Shown here one piece after another: positions 1-10,484 of a stretch of 64,000 nt of DNA. Position 1 is the stretch's first letter; the number at the start of each line of letters is the position of its first letter. Below the pieces are notes generated by a model, which worked only from the letters and a program-made list of their open reading frames with translations, had not been told where the DNA came from and did no database searches. Location of the stretch: positions 1 to 64,000 of the forward strand of contig CANXME010001990.1 in assembly GCA_948144175.1 (NCBI GenBank), given 5' to 3'. The DNA is from Closterium sp. NIES-65 (Eukaryota > Streptophyta > Zygnematophyceae > Desmidiales > Closteriaceae). The translations under genes and the position numbers were made by a program.

Positions 1-1299
1 GCGGAGGTGGCAGCGGTGGGGCGGGGGCGGGGGTGGCGGTGGTGGGGGTGGTCGGAGTGGCTCGTCGCAGCGGAACCGGCACTGGGGGTAGTCATCGTGC
101 CCAGCAGCAGCAGCAGCCGCAGCAGCAGCAGCAGTAGCGTTCTCTGTGACGTCCCCACCCCTCAGCAGCTCCGTGAGTGGTACACGCAGCGTCGGTGTGG
201 TGGGGCTTTTGGTCCCTGCACTACGTCCTCCGCACCGGCGACCGCGCGGTTGAGCAGTGTGGGGGTGCCCACACGCTCAGCGCTGCTTTGGCCGCCTGAC
301 GGACGCTTGGCATCAGCAGTTCCCGGAGGCCTCTGAGATCCCCCCTCTGGGGAGAGCGTTGTGCTAGGGCCTGGTGTAGCTATCTTTGATCTTGACTTTG
401 ATGCTATCCTTGCTGCCATGTATGCTGTGACTGTTAGTGATGAGGGTGACTGTTACCGGTGTTTCCGCCCAACCCGGGCATAGGTACTGCTGCTCTATAG
501 GTGCTAGTGAAGCTACTGCTCTCGGTGCCAGTGCGTCTGTGCTCTCAGGTGCTAGTGCTCTGCGCTCTCAGGTACTGGTGAGTTCTGCGCTCTCAGGTAC
601 TACGTCGGCTTCGGCCTCCGCACATCCTTCCTTCACCCTTGACTCTGGGGCGTCTCGCTCCTTCTTTCGGGACCGCACCACTCTCACGCCGCTTAGTCGG
701 TCGGCCGGGTTTGCAGTGTCCCCTGGCTGACCCCTCTGGGGTTCCTGTCCTGTCTCGTTTCCCACAGTCCTCCCGTGTGCCCGGCGGCTCCCTCTTGGCA
801 CCCTGACTGGTCTCTACCTCCCCTTGTTCTCTACGAACCTGGTGAGTGGTGCTTGATCTACAGGATGTGGGTGTCCACCTGCACTCCTGCTCGTTAGCGG
901 GTGACACACTGCACAGAGGCTAGCACAGGTCGCCACCTAGCTACGTTACACGTCAGCCAGGGTCGAGCCTGTACACACTGACCACTGCTTCTCCTCCCGG
1001 TGCTGAGTCTGGTCGAGTCCCTTCGTCTGGTCAGGTGTTTGCTGCAGCGTCCAGGTCTGGTCTGAGTCTGCCCCCTGTTCGTGTCGCCGTCTGTCTCACG
1101 AGACTCTCCTCTGGCACCACCGCCTTGGTCACCCCTCTCTGCTTCGGCTCAGAGGCATGGCCTCCCGTCTTCTTGTGTCTGGTCTCCCCCGTCCCTCCCT
1201 CCCCTTCCTCAGGGCCCTGGCCGTGCCTGTGTCCCTTGTGTCGAGGGGGCGCCAGCGTGCTGCCCCTCACTCCTCCCAGTTTCCTCCGACAGAGGCTCC

Positions 1300-2084
1300 G
1301 TTGCAGACGCTTCACATGGACGTGTGGGGCCCTACCCGCGTCCGTGGACTCGGTCACGAGCGCTACTTGCTGTTGGTGGTTGACGACTACTCGCGTTACA
1401 CCACAGTCTTCCCCTTGCGCAGCAAGGGTGATGACACTGAGGTGCTGATCGACTGGATCCGCGCAGCTCGTCTCTCAGCTCAGGCAGAGCTTTGGCTCTG
1501 ACTTTCTCTGTGTGTCGCGTCTGCACTCGGACAGAGGCGGAGAGTTCTCCTCTGGCCTTCTCCGTGCCTACTGTCGTGCGCGCGACATCCGTCAGACCTT
1601 CACGCTTCCGGACTCACCGCAGCAAAATGGGATTGCAGAGCGCCGCATTGGCATGGTCATGGACGTCGCTCGTACTACGTCTATGATGCATGCGGCTGCC
1701 CCCAATTTTTTGTGGCTGTTTGCGGTCAGGTACGCGGCGCATCAGATCAACCTCCACCCCAGGGTCTCCAGGCCGGAGACCTCCCCAGCCCTGCTGTGGA
1801 CGGGGAAGGTTGGCGATGCGTCGGCGTTCCGGGTCTGGGGATCTCGGGCGTTTGTCCGCGACTTGTCTGCGGACAAGCTGTCCCCCGCGCTGCTCCCTGC
1901 GTCTTCCTGGGGTTCCCCCCGACCCCCTGGGTGGCAGTTCTACCACCCCACCTCTCGCCGTGTCTGTTCCTCCCAGGACGTCACGTTCGACGAGTCGGTA
2001 CCCTACTACCGCCTCTTCCCCTACCGCACTCCGTCCCCTCCCCCCACCCCCGCTCTTCTTGGTACCAGGTCCCCCCCCCGTTAG
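1300..2084 (+). pseudogene. Integrase domain of copia element A
   Basis: Residues recognisable as the copia integrase core include VDDYSRYTTVFPL, the LHSDRGGEFSSG segment carrying the second catalytic aspartate, and QQNGIAERRIGMVMD leading to the catalytic glutamate. A C-terminal stretch (ALLWTGKVGDASAFRVWG) matches the region after the core in plant copia polyproteins. The same segments occur in element B about 56 kb downstream. It is part of a fossil polyprotein. Confidence 0.88.
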
Positions 2085-2159
2085 ACCCCCTTCCCCCTCA
2101 GGGTCCTGCCCCTTCAGGTGTGTCCCAGGTAGACGCGGTCGAGCCTGTCGAGGTCACTG

Positions 2160-2850
2160 GTGACTCTGGTGCTGCTGTGGGTGCTGAGCCTAGGGGTGCT
2201 GTGACTGGGGGTGCTGTGCCAGGGGGTACTGAGCCTGGGGTGCGAAGTCTGGGGGTGCTGAGCCTGGGGGTGCTGAGCCTGGGGGTGCCTGAGCCTGGGG
2301 GTGCTGAGCCTGGGGATGCTGAGCCTGGGGGTGCTGAGCCTGGGACTGCGGAGAGCTTTCTGGGGGTGCGGAGTCTGGGGGTGGTGAGCCTGGGGGTGCT
2401 GAGATTGGGGGTGCTGAGCTTGGGAGTGCTGTGCCGGAGGTGCTTCGTCTCGCCGAGAGCCACTCTCCCCTCAGGAGCTGCGTGAGTGGTTTGCCCGGCG
2501 CTGGAGGCGTGCTGCTGGTGCTGGAGGTTCTTCGGCTGCTGAGGGTGCTGCTGCCGCGCGTCCCGGAGGTGCTCGTACTGGGGGTACTGGAGTTGCTGGG
2601 CTGCGGGTTCTCCTAGAGCTGGTGCTGCTGAGTGTGTTGGCGCTGAGACTACCGCTGGCGGTCCAGCTGGCAGTGCTCCTGGTGCTGCTGGAGGTTCTGG
2701 GGCTACTGGAGGTGCTGCTGGGGATTCTGGAGCTACTGGGGGTGCTGCTGGAGGTACTTCTGGAACGGGTACTCCTGCTGGGGGTACTGGTGCTGTCCCT
2801 GCAGTTTCTGGCGTCACCACGCGGCCCCGACCGTACTTCATTCCGCCCTG
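2160..2850 (+). repeat. AEPGG-type 15-bp coding repeat in the hinge of element A
   Basis: Between integrase and reverse transcriptase, units close to GCTGAGCCTGGGGGT recur about 15 times. They encode a Gly/Ala/Glu/Pro repeat in one frame. They are followed by a less regular Gly/Ala/Leu-coding stretch of CTG/GGT-rich units. Element B has the same kind of expansion at the same place (about 58300-58870), so it is a family trait and not a local accident. Confidence 0.8.
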
Positions 2851-3589
2851 CAGCAGGTTCTTGGTCTTACACCTTCTCCTGGTCCTCCTCCTCCTCCCTT
2901 AGAGGGTCCACAGCCTGTCCGGTCACAGTCTCAGCTACAGCCTGCCTCCCTTTGCCTGCTCCTTCTCCCTACGCTGGTTCGACTGGAGGTCTTACAGAGC
3001 GTCGTGAGCCTGCGACTCGTCCTGCGTCGCCTGTTCGTGCTGCGCGCACTAGTGGTCGCGGTTCGCGTCAGCGTCCTCCTCCTGTCCCTGGCACGCACCG
3101 GATGTCTCTACGTCCGTCTACTGCTCCTCTGCGTGCCTCTTTGCCTTCTCCTCCTGCTTCCTCTCTTCCTGCTCTTGCCGACCCGGAGTCGGACTCTCTT
3201 CGTGCTGCCAGCCCTACTGTCACGCGTCTCCTGCTCTCTACTGCCGTAACTGACCCTTCTTTCCAGTTTTCTGCTGCGTCTGCCCTTGTTACTGAGCTCG
3301 TCGACTTTGCAGCACGCTGTCGTCTAGACTACGCTGCTAGTCTTGTCGCTGAGTCTGAGTCTGCCTGTCCTCCGTCCGTCGGGGGTGAGTGTGCCCTTGG
3401 CACGGACGTCCTTGAGGACACGCAGGAGGAGTTCCAGTGTCTGGCCGCCGCTTCACCTCATCTCGCGTCTGTACTGCTCACCCCTGAGGGAGACCCGGAT
3501 GCACTAGACATCCCGACTCCGCGCTCTTACGCGGAGGCGATAGAGGGTCCCTACTCCTCTCAGTGGCAGGTAGCTATGGATGCAGAGAT

Positions 3590-4345
3590 GGCTTCCTGGA
3601 AGTCCACAAGCACCTACGCTGACGCTGTCCCCCCTCCTGGGGCGAATATCGTCAGTGGCATGTGGATTTTCAGGGTGAAGCGGCCGCCGGGTTCTCCGCC
3701 TGTCTTCAAGGCCCGTTACGTGGCTCGTGGCTTCAGACAGCGGCAGGGAGTTGACTACTTTCAGACCTTCTCCCCCACCCCGAAGATGCCACACTCTTCG
3801 GGTACTGCTGCACGTTGCTGCTCACCGTGACTACGAGCTGCACTCTCTCGACTTCAGCACTGCTTTCTTGCAGGGCAGCCTGCACGAGGAGATCTGGCTG
3901 CGTCGCCCACTCTGGCTTCACTGGGTCTTTCCCTCCTGGTACCCAGTGGAGTCTCCGGCGTCCAGTCTACGGTCTCCGCCAGGCGCCGCGTGAGTGGCAC
4001 GACACACTGAGGACTACGCTGGCGGCACTTGGGTTGCTCCTTCCACTGCAGACCCGTCGCTGTTTCTGCGCTGCCACGACCTCTCTGCCCTCTCTGCCGC
4101 CGTTCTACATCCTCGTGTACGTCGACGACTTGGTCTTTGCCACAGCTGACACTGCTGGACTCGCCTACGTGAAGTCCAAGCTTCAGAAGAGACACACGTG
4201 CACAGACCTGGGTGAACTGCGCAGCTACCTTGGCTTGCAGATCACCCGGGACAGAGCACGCCCGCACCATTCCCCTGACTCAGTCACACATGGTGCAGCA
4301 GGTCCTTCTCAGCGCTTCGGCTTCACGTACTCCTCGCCTCAGGGC
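3590..4345 (+). pseudogene. Reverse transcriptase domain of copia element A
   Basis: The copia RT signature is visible: MWIFRVKRPPGSPPVFKAR and YVARGFRQRQGVDYFQTF near the start, LDFSTAFLQGSLHEEIW in the palm, and the catalytic YVDDLVFA near 4111-4140, followed by LGELRSYLGLQI. The homologous region of element B lies at about 59710-60340. It is non-functional as part of a broken element. Confidence 0.9.
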
Positions 4346-4589
4346 CACTCCTCTGCCTACTCGCCCCTCGCTCTCAGCTCTGCCTTCGGATGAGTCCGTA
4401 GAGTCGAGTGGCCCGTATGCAAGCTTGTTGGCTGCTCATGTACCTGATGACCTGCACATGACCTGACCTTGCATACCCTCTTAGCATTCCTCGCACGCTA
4501 TGTTGCTCCTGGAAGACCCGACTTGAGCACATGGCTGCAGCGAAGAGGGTGTTGCGCTACTTGTGCAGTACGTCGGGCATGGGGCTAGT

Positions 4590-5106
4590 GCTTGGAGGGC
4601 GCAGTCCAGTGGTCCTCACTTGGGCACAGCGGACGCTTCTTGGGCTGACGACCAGGCTACGCAGCGGTCGTCACAGGGTTACACCTTCAGTCTTGGTTCC
4701 GGCTCTGTTTCGTGGCGGGCTATCCGCTCGTCTTCTGTTCTCAGGCTCCAGTTGTGAGGCTGAGATCTACGCCGGGGCTATGGCTGCCCAGGAGCTTCGC
4801 TGGCTCACCTACCTGCTGACCTACCTTGGAGAGCCGCCTCGTTTCTCCTCGAGTCATGTACGTCGACAACAAGGCCATGCTGGCCTTGTGTCGAGAGCAG
4901 CGACTGGAGCACAGGACAAAGCACATTGCTCTCCGCTACTTTCTTGCTCATGAGCTACAGCAGCGTGGACAGTTGCGACTTGCGTACGTGGCCTCTGAGG
5001 CCAACACTGCTGATGTCTTCACCAAGGCACTTGCGCCTTGTGATCATCAGCGCTGCTGCACGCAGCTGGGCCTTGTACCTGCCTTGCCTCACTTGCTCAC
5101 TTCTTG
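4590..5106 (+). pseudogene. RNase H domain of copia element A
   Basis: Copia-type RNase H sequence, including YVDNKAMLALCREQ, LEHRTKHIALRYFL and the closing segment around EANTADVFTKAL, which normally ends the copia polyprotein. About 215 bp of AT-richer, apparently non-coding DNA then lead to the LTR. Confidence 0.88.
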
Positions 5107-5321
5107 ACATTGCTTGTACCTTTACCTATATATACTCTTGCTCTTGCTTGCTTGCCTCTTGTATATCTCTATATGTGATCTTGCATGTGAACTGGCCCTT
5201 CATGGCCTTTGAACTTGTGCTCGGAATGTGTGGTGACTTTGTGATCCACCCTGAGCTTTGCTTTGCTTTGCTTGACTGGTCTTGTGACCCCTTGTTCTCC
5301 CCCACTTTGCCTATGGGGGTG

Positions 5322-5454
5322 TGTCCAGAACATTATAGCTTACTTATTTGTGTAGGCTATAGTGGGGTATCCCATAGGGGGTACAACCCAATTAGGGTTT
5401 CCTATTTGTACTCACCTCGTTCATAGTTCATTCATTCTCGTTCTATTCTTCTCA
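5322..5454 (+). repeat. 133-bp 3' LTR of copia element A
   Basis: It begins TGTCC and ends CTCA. It is preceded by a short G-rich tract (ATGGGGGTG) suitable as a polypurine tract. It aligns end to end with the 133-bp LTR that starts element B at 54042, sharing the central block GGCTATAGTGGGGTA and ACAACCCAATTAGGGTT. The copy in B is followed by a primer-binding site, which fixes both LTR ends. Identity by eye is about 87%. Confidence 0.85.
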
Positions 5455-5939
5455 GATATGAACTCGAATACTTTTAGGAATCAACCTTTAGACTATATGC
5501 AGCGACGAGGTGAAGAGAGGTGTAGAGTAGGACAAGAGAATGTTGGGAATACGCGGGCGTAAAGAATCGTGCGGGCACATATATAGTGCAAGGCAAGGCG
5601 AGTAGGGGGCGGCGGAAGGAGGCGGGGACGGCGGCGCGGGATGATAGGAGAACGGGAACGGCACGAAAAGCTCCAATGGGGCTAGCAATGAGAGCGATGG
5701 GAAGGAACGAACCACGACTCGACATCGTCACGCGTTTTGCGGTAGGTACGAGCTGAGCGCGGGCTGGAGATGTGGGAAACACTTCGGTGGGGCATGAATC
5801 GCATGGCCTTCGCGTACACATAATTGTGTTTGCAAATAATTATCTGCTGCTGGAAGCGTGCACACATGATTATTGATCCGCGCGTGTTAGTCCATCGACG
5901 GTGGAATATCGTGCATCTTGCCTTCAGATCGCAATGAGC
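5455..5939. other. Intergenic stretch, nothing recognised
   Basis: Non-coding DNA between the LTR of element A and the foldback element. Short frames on the minus strand lack any family resemblance. No RNA gene or tandem repeat was seen. Confidence 0.5.
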
Positions 5940-6610
5940 AGCTGCATGGAGAGAATTGCTCCAAACCCTTGTTTGGAGATTTAGCGTTGCCCACGTGGCT
6001 ATCATTCGCTCGCGTGGTTCTCAAATTCAGTGATAATTGCTCGAGTGGCCTTGCCAGGGGATTCCCACAGGCTTTTTTTAACCCGTCACATTACCCTACA
6101 CGGCTTTCTACCCCTGAAACTCTTGTACTAGTTACTGCGCGATCTTAAGTATCCAAAATCTATGTTCGTGACCCTATATGACCGCGCCTGATTGGACGCG
6201 CAATTCAAAAAAGGGCACCGCGCATATAATTGACCAATCATGCGCGGTCATTAAGGGCATTGCATTTTATAACTGCGGAAATATATGATCGGGCATTAAA
6301 ATATTATGCGCCGCGACCATGATATCCGCGCAGGAATTGGTCGATTACATGAGCGTCCAATCAGGCGCGGTCATATAGGGTCACGAACATATATTTCAGA
6401 TATATAAGATCGCGCAATAACCAATACAGAAGTTCGAGGATAGATACCCCTGAAGGGTAATGTTCATTCTAAAAAAAAAGACGTTGAGAATCCCCTGGCG
6501 AGGCCACTCGAGCAATTATCACTGAATTCGAGAACCACTCGAGCAATGGTGGCCACGTGTGCATCAACGAATCCTTAAACAAGGGTTTGGAGCAAATCTC
6601 TCAGCAGCAT
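5940..6610. mobile_element. ~660-bp foldback (long inverted repeat), MITE-like
   Basis: The whole segment is one imperfect palindrome centred near 6276. Outer arms pair GAGAGAATTGCTCCAAACCC (5949) with GGGTTTGGAGCAAATCTCTC (ending 6602). Middle arms share TTCAGTGATAATTGCTCGAG. The inner arms 6161-6199 and 6353-6391 are perfect 39-base inverted repeats. There is no coding capacity. It is best described as a foldback or MITE-type DNA element whose transcript would form one long hairpin. I could not identify a clean target-site duplication, so the superfamily is unassigned. Confidence 0.8.
6161..6391. repeat. Perfect 39-bp inverted repeat core of the foldback
   Basis: The left arm (6161-6199) starts TATGTTCGTGACCC. 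The right arm (6353-6391) is its exact reverse complement over 39 bases. The 153-base interior is itself partly self-complementary (GACCAAT...ATTGGTC). The perfection of this core relative to the diverged outer arms suggests recent homogenisation or selection on pairing. Confidence 0.9.
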
Positions 6611-6992
6611 GAAGACCAGGAATATAGATCGCCTTCATGGGGTGTCCGGACATTGAAGTGGGGACAGCGAAAAGTGCATTCCGCGGGTGTAAGAGATTGG
6701 GTAGGATGATGAGGTGGAGGGGGAACGAATCTGGACGTCGCAATTGTTCAGAGGTCCCCAACGTGCGAACACCCCTCATGATCGGACGGTTGGGCTTGAC
6801 CAACTAGGTTTGAGATGCGATCACAGATCGTAGATGGAGTCGTGCAGGAAATTTTGATCCTACACTGGAGAGTAGGTGAGAGTGTGAAAGCAGCGTGGAA
6901 GCAACGTGAAATCTGCCACGCTGGACCCAGATAGTTGTACTTTTGGGGGCTGTCCTGTCCCAAGTTCGCAGGAAGGCGATCAAGCCTCACAA
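6611..6992. other. Intergenic stretch, nothing recognised
   Basis: Unique-looking sequence between the foldback and the Tourist-like MITE. Short open frames on both strands show no recognisable domain. No repeat was seen. Confidence 0.5.
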
Positions 6993-7164
6993 TTAGGGCG
7001 TATTCCTGCACTTCGGGTCATCAGCACTTCGGGCCATCCGAAATTGTGGGATCCAATCGGAAATTCGGAATCAAGAGATTGGGGTGCATTCCGATTTTCC
7101 GATTGGATCCACAATCTCGGATGACCCGAAGTGCTGATGACCCGAAGTGCTGAATACGCCCTTA
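6993..7164. mobile_element. Tourist-like MITE with TTA target duplication
   Basis: A 166-bp element (6996-7161) that is almost entirely an inverted repeat. The ends are GGGCGTATTC and its complement GAATACGCCC. Inside each arm a direct CACTTCGGGTCATC / CACTTCGGG motif is repeated. It is flanked on both sides by TTA, the 3-bp duplication characteristic of PIF/Harbinger elements. GG-starting termini plus a TWA duplication fit Tourist-like MITEs. It has no coding capacity. Confidence 0.85.
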
Positions 7165-8005
7165 TTGGCGCCAGTTTGCATCAACCATAGAGGGAAACAG
7201 TCACAAGGCCGACAACAAGCTACCGTACGCGATAAGAGCGATAGGTACAATGGAGAGTGCCACTAACTAGAGGCCATGCCATACACAAATAGTGTCGGGG
7301 TGATTTTCTACCTCGCTATTGGAAAATGTTGAAGTAGCATGAAACACATACGAAACGACTTTCGCGAGCAAACATATGAGTAATACGGGTAACTAGACGT
7401 GGTTCGCGCGATGGGGCCCTTTCCCGAACCTGCTCGGCGGTTCGGTCCCAAGGTCCCACCTAGCCGCGTCAGTGTGGCCCGGGCCACGTCAGAGTGGCGT
7501 GATTGCTGCGTCAGAGAGGCCCGGCTAACTTGGTTTTGGGCCATCAGCCACGCCTCGGGGCCAAGGCTCGGCCGCCGAAAGCCGATTCGGGTGAGCGGCC
7601 GAGTGCCCAGCCATGGTTTCGTCGTTTTGCTCGTGGCCAGCGGGTGGACGCCGTTACCCTGATCCCCCGCTACTGAGCAAAACAGTTGTTGCTCTCACGT
7701 TGACGCGTGGCGTTTCAACACCCGCTCGCCGTCCATGACGGGCCGCGCGAGGCGGACCTCGCGATCGCAGATCGTTGCCGCAGCCCTTCCCTGGCTAGTA
7801 GCGGCGGTCGTCGCCAGTCCTCCTGCCACGTGTCGTGCAGCCCGTGACTCTCGCCGACTCCCAAGGTGCGCCACGCTCGCAAGACGTAGCTTTTACTACT
7901 CTCGACCAGCAGCAAGTCACGCTCCCTCCTCTATTCCGCTCTACTCGCGCGACTTCCATTAGTACTCGTGACAGTTACCGCATTGTAACGACGAACCCTT
8001 CCTTC
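7165..8005. other. Intergenic stretch, nothing recognised
   Basis: GC-rich non-coding DNA. Open frames exist on both strands but show arginine/serine-rich composition typical of chance frames, with no domain. No RNA gene was identified. Confidence 0.45.
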
Positions 8006-8025
8006 GCGTTGCTCTCGGGCTGCTC

Positions 8026-8340
8026 TCTCGTTGCGCACGCGCTGCTCTCGCGCTGCTCCCGCGCCCTCGCACTGCTCTCGGTCCCGCTGCGATCGCGCTG
8101 CGCTCGCGCTGCTCCCTCGCTGCGCTCGCGCTGCTTCCCTCGCTGCGCTCGCGCTGCTCTCGCGCTGCTCTCGCGCTGCTCTCGAGCTGCTCTCGCGCTG
8201 CTCTCGAGCTGCTCTCGCGCTGCTCCCCCGCTGCTCCGCGCTGCTCTCGCGCTGCGCTCGCGCTGATCTCGCGCTGCTCCCGCGCTGCGCTCGCGCTGAT
8301 CTCGCGCTGCTCTCGCGCTGCGCCTCGCGCTGATCTCGCG
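8026..8340. repeat. 12-bp GC-rich tandem array (GCTGCTCTCGCG)
   Basis: Roughly 25 imperfect units close to GCTGCTCTCGCG, with CGAG and CCCG variants and single-base register slips. It yields Arg/Ala/Ser/Leu-only frames on both strands, which I treat as by-products. The array ends at about 8340, where the triplicated segment begins. Confidence 0.8.
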
Positions 8341-8645
8341 CGTTGGTGGCGTCCCCTGCCATCCTCGCGTAGTACCTCCTCCCCTCGCCCTCTTCCCCTC
8401 TCGGACGGAGTCATTTTCACAAAATAGAGTGGGGCATAGCCAGTGGAGTTTTTTTGAGAATTCTCAAAAAAAACCCCCTCCAGCATCATTTTCACAAAAT
8501 AGAGTGGGGCATAGCCAGTGGAAGACAAGTCTCGCGCCTTGGTGGCGTCCCCTGCCATCCTCGCATAGTACCTCCTCGCCCATTTCCCCTCGCCATCGAA
8601 CGGAGTCACTTTCACAAAATAATGGGATACAGCCAGGGCAGGCAG
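8330..8645. repeat. Triplicated segment with a central GAGAATTCTC palindrome
   Basis: A segment beginning GGTGGCGTCCCCTGCCATCC and ending TTTCACAAAATAGAGTGGGG occurs at about 8343-8447 and again, diverged, at about 8540-8640. Its last part (CATTTTCACAAAATAGAGTG) is present a third time at about 8487-8522. The first and second copies are separated by a ~27-bp palindrome, seven T, GAGAATTCTC, eight A (8448-8474). See the finding on palindrome-linked duplications. Confidence 0.8.
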
Positions 8646-9480
8646 GAATGACCATGACCTGCACCAGGGGGTCCAGCAATAACAGGAAGTGCCTGGGTGG
8701 GGGCCGATCGGGTAGTTTTGAGGCGCCTCGGGTAGTTAACAATTTGCCACAAGAGCAGAGTGTAATGACAGGTCAGGTGCATGGGAGGGCGTGGGGAGAG
8801 GGGCCAGAGTGGGGAGAGGGGCCAGAGTGGCCGCTGTGGGCGGGTAGTCCCTTCCCATGGGGTGCGCGGGCCGGTGATGCTTTGGCTTGGATGCTTGGCG
8901 GCCTGAGCCGGAGTGAGGGGCTCCCCAGGACTTGGGCCTCCTCTGGAGCTGAGGAGCCTGCTCCGCTAGTCATCCGCTGTGGGGAGCAGAGGTAGTCATC
9001 GCCACGTAGGCACAGCCTCCAGCCACGTAGGCACAGCGGAGTGAGGGGCTGGAGGATGGGGGCCCTCTGGAGCTGAAGAGCCTGCTCTGTTAGTCATCCG
9101 CCTGTGCTCTGCTAGCCCTTCCAGAGCACAGCCCTTCCAGAGCACAGCCCTTCCAGAGCACAGCCCTTGCAGAGGCGAGTTTCTGCTTCTGAGGGTGTCA
9201 AGAATCGCTCTCCCTCTCCCTCACCCTTTTCCTCTCCCTTCTCCATCTACCACGGAGCTAACGATTTGCACTGGAGCCTGCTGTCCCGCTGGCCTTCCCT
9301 CCAGCTTGTGCTGTACTTCAGTTTTGCGCAGAACTGAACTCTTGCATTGACGTCCATCCCCTCTTCCTCTCCTCCCCCCTCTCCCTCCCCCTCCCCCTCT
9401 CTCCTCCCAAGTCCCGAATTCCCGCTGTCCACTGCACCTCGCCTCCCTCACTGCGCGCTCGTGCCTGCGCACACGTATAT
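8646..9480. other. Upstream region with short direct repeats
   Basis: No gene recognised. It holds a doubled GGGGAGAGGGGCCAGAGTGG (about 8790-8830), a doubled CCACGTAGGCACAGC (about 9001-9040) and four 16-bp units around CCTTCCAGAGCACAGC (9115-9172). Then come pyrimidine-rich tracts to about 9440. The missing 5' exon(s) of the receptor kinase gene, with start codon and signal peptide, should lie here or further left, but I cannot pick them out. Confidence 0.4.
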
Positions 9481-9483
9481 CCC

Positions 9484-9528
9484 TCACTGCGCGCTGTGGC
9501 GGCGCTGAAGGAGTGTGCGGTAGAGTGG
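9484..9528 (+). repeat. Degenerate copy of exon 1 acceptor and start
   Basis: CTCACTGCGCGC is followed by TGGCGGCGCTGAAGGAGTGT and GCGGTAGAGTGGGGATGAG. This matches the acceptor and first ~45 bases of LRR exon 1 at 10355 but lacks a good AG at the junction. It is one of at least three upstream echoes of that exon edge (others near 9604 and 10231). Confidence 0.7.
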
Positions 9529-9603
9529 GGATGAGATTAGTATTTCTACCGTGCGTAGTTCACTACAAACGTGCATACCATGTATCTCCCTCACTGCACC
9601 TCG

Positions 9604-10057
9604 CCCAGTGGCTTAGTTGGTACTTTACGTTTTTTTGGGTCACGTAAACGTAAACTTACGCTTGAGTTTACCTTTACGTTTTCTTACGCGTAATTTTACG
9701 TAAAGTCGCACGGGCAGGGCAAAATTTTTTTTTTTTGCCCGCGAAACGAAAAAATCTGACTGATATGAGGTGGGAGAGGCTGCTACATGTTTGTGTAGAT
9801 TTGGGGCATCTGTAAGTTGATGTAATAATGTGCTAACATGCTTGGGCGTAGAAGAACCAAGCTAGTGATAGATTAGGCGCTTCCCATGCAGCCACTTAGT
9901 CCGATGATTTCTTATATTTCCGGGCAGTTAGAACTGTTTCTAGCTGACCGTAAACGTAAAGCCATTTTTTAGCCCACGTAAGTAAACGTAAGTTTACTAC
10001 GTAAAGTCACGTAAACGTAAACCACCGTAAACGTACAATACCAACTAAGCCCAGTGG
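9604..10057. mobile_element. hAT-like MITE with CCCAGTGG target duplication
   Basis: The element spans 9612-10049 (438 bp). Terminal inverted repeats are CTTAGTTGGTA and its complement TACCAACTAAG. It is flanked on both sides by the 8-bp direct repeat CCCAGTGG (9604-9611 and 10050-10057), as produced by hAT transposases. Sub-terminal regions are packed with ACGTAAACGTAAA and related ACGTAA motifs in both orientations, typical of hAT transposase-binding repeats. There is no coding capacity. The target is a degenerate copy of the exon 1 edge of the receptor kinase gene, so the edge duplication predates the insertion. Confidence 0.85.
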
Positions 10058-10354
10058 CGGCAGCCATGAGACTAGGCGAGCTGCAGCTTAGGAGAATTCT
10101 TTAGCAGAAGAAAAACAGTAGAGTTAAAACTCTTGTGTTGCCAGCTCAAAAAACAAGATCGAAACTGAGCTCTAAGTCCACTACAACGATTAAAACGCAA
10201 AAACTGAGCTCCCTCACTGCACCTCGCGCAGTGGCGGCGCTGAAGGATTGTGTAGTATTTTTCACAACAAGAGTGCATACCGTGTATCTCCCTCACTGCC
10301 TGCGCGTATCTCCCTCACTGCCTGCGCGTATCTCTCTCACTGCACCTCTCGCAG
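10058..10354 (+). other. Upstream flank of exon 1 with repeated acceptor copies
   Basis: Contains another copy of the exon 1 edge (CACCTCGCGCAG then TGGCGGCGCTGAAGGA at about 10219-10246). After that come three copies of a short CTCCCTCACTGCCTGCGCGTAT unit running into the true acceptor CTCGCAG at 10348-10354. No other coding sequence is recognised. Confidence 0.65.
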
Positions 10355-10484
10355 TGGCGGCGCTGAAGGAGTGTGCGGTGGAGTGGGGGATGAGCGTCAA
10401 TGCAGCGTCAAGGTGGGCGCGGGGCATGGAGTGCGCGCCGGCACAGGGCATCACATGCGACAGTGACGGCATGGTGACGGCGCT
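10355..10484 (+). CDS. Exon 1: LRR N-terminal cap
   Basis: Acceptor CTCGCAG, donor GTGAGT. It encodes [11 protein letters not shown]...[20 protein letters not shown], the plant LRRNT layout: AL near the start, a conserved W, then C-x(n)-GI-x-C followed by V-x-L. It ends with two bases of a leucine codon, which is the phase used by all LRR exons that follow. Degenerate copies of its 5' edge lie upstream and of its 3' half downstream. Confidence 0.8.

Larger units (their letters stand above)
1..5454 (+). mobile_element. Ty1/copia LTR retroelement A, 3' portion, broken
   Basis: This is a degraded Ty1/copia element running off the left edge of the window. Parts in order are: the end of the gag region (Gly/Ser-rich, with a PQQLREWY motif), an aspartic protease region with the DSGAS active-site motif near 640, an integrase region about 1300-2080 containing LHSDRGGEF, a long low-complexity hinge about 2150-2850, reverse transcriptase about 3590-4340 with YVDD near 4110, RNase H about 4590-5095, and a 133-bp LTR. 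The order protease-integrase-RT-RNase H defines copia rather than gypsy. It is clearly non-functional, with many breaks. Its LTR is about 87% identical by eye to that of element B, so the two are old relatives of one family. Confidence 0.93.

Noticed and set aside
7931-8615. Arg/Ala/Ser/Glu-rich reading frames around 8.0-8.6 kb
   Set aside because: They are translations of the 12-bp GCTGCTCTCGCG array and the triplicated segment, with no domain.
8429-8995. 188-codon plus-strand frame upstream of the kinase gene as its first exon
   Set aside because: It crosses the palindrome and repeat copies, shows no signal peptide, and has no link by phase or donor to exon 1.
5455-9480. A host gene between element A and the kinase gene
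   Set aside because: No frame here shows a recognisable domain or plausible splice pattern. The region is explained by MITEs, tandem repeats and unrecognised non-coding DNA.
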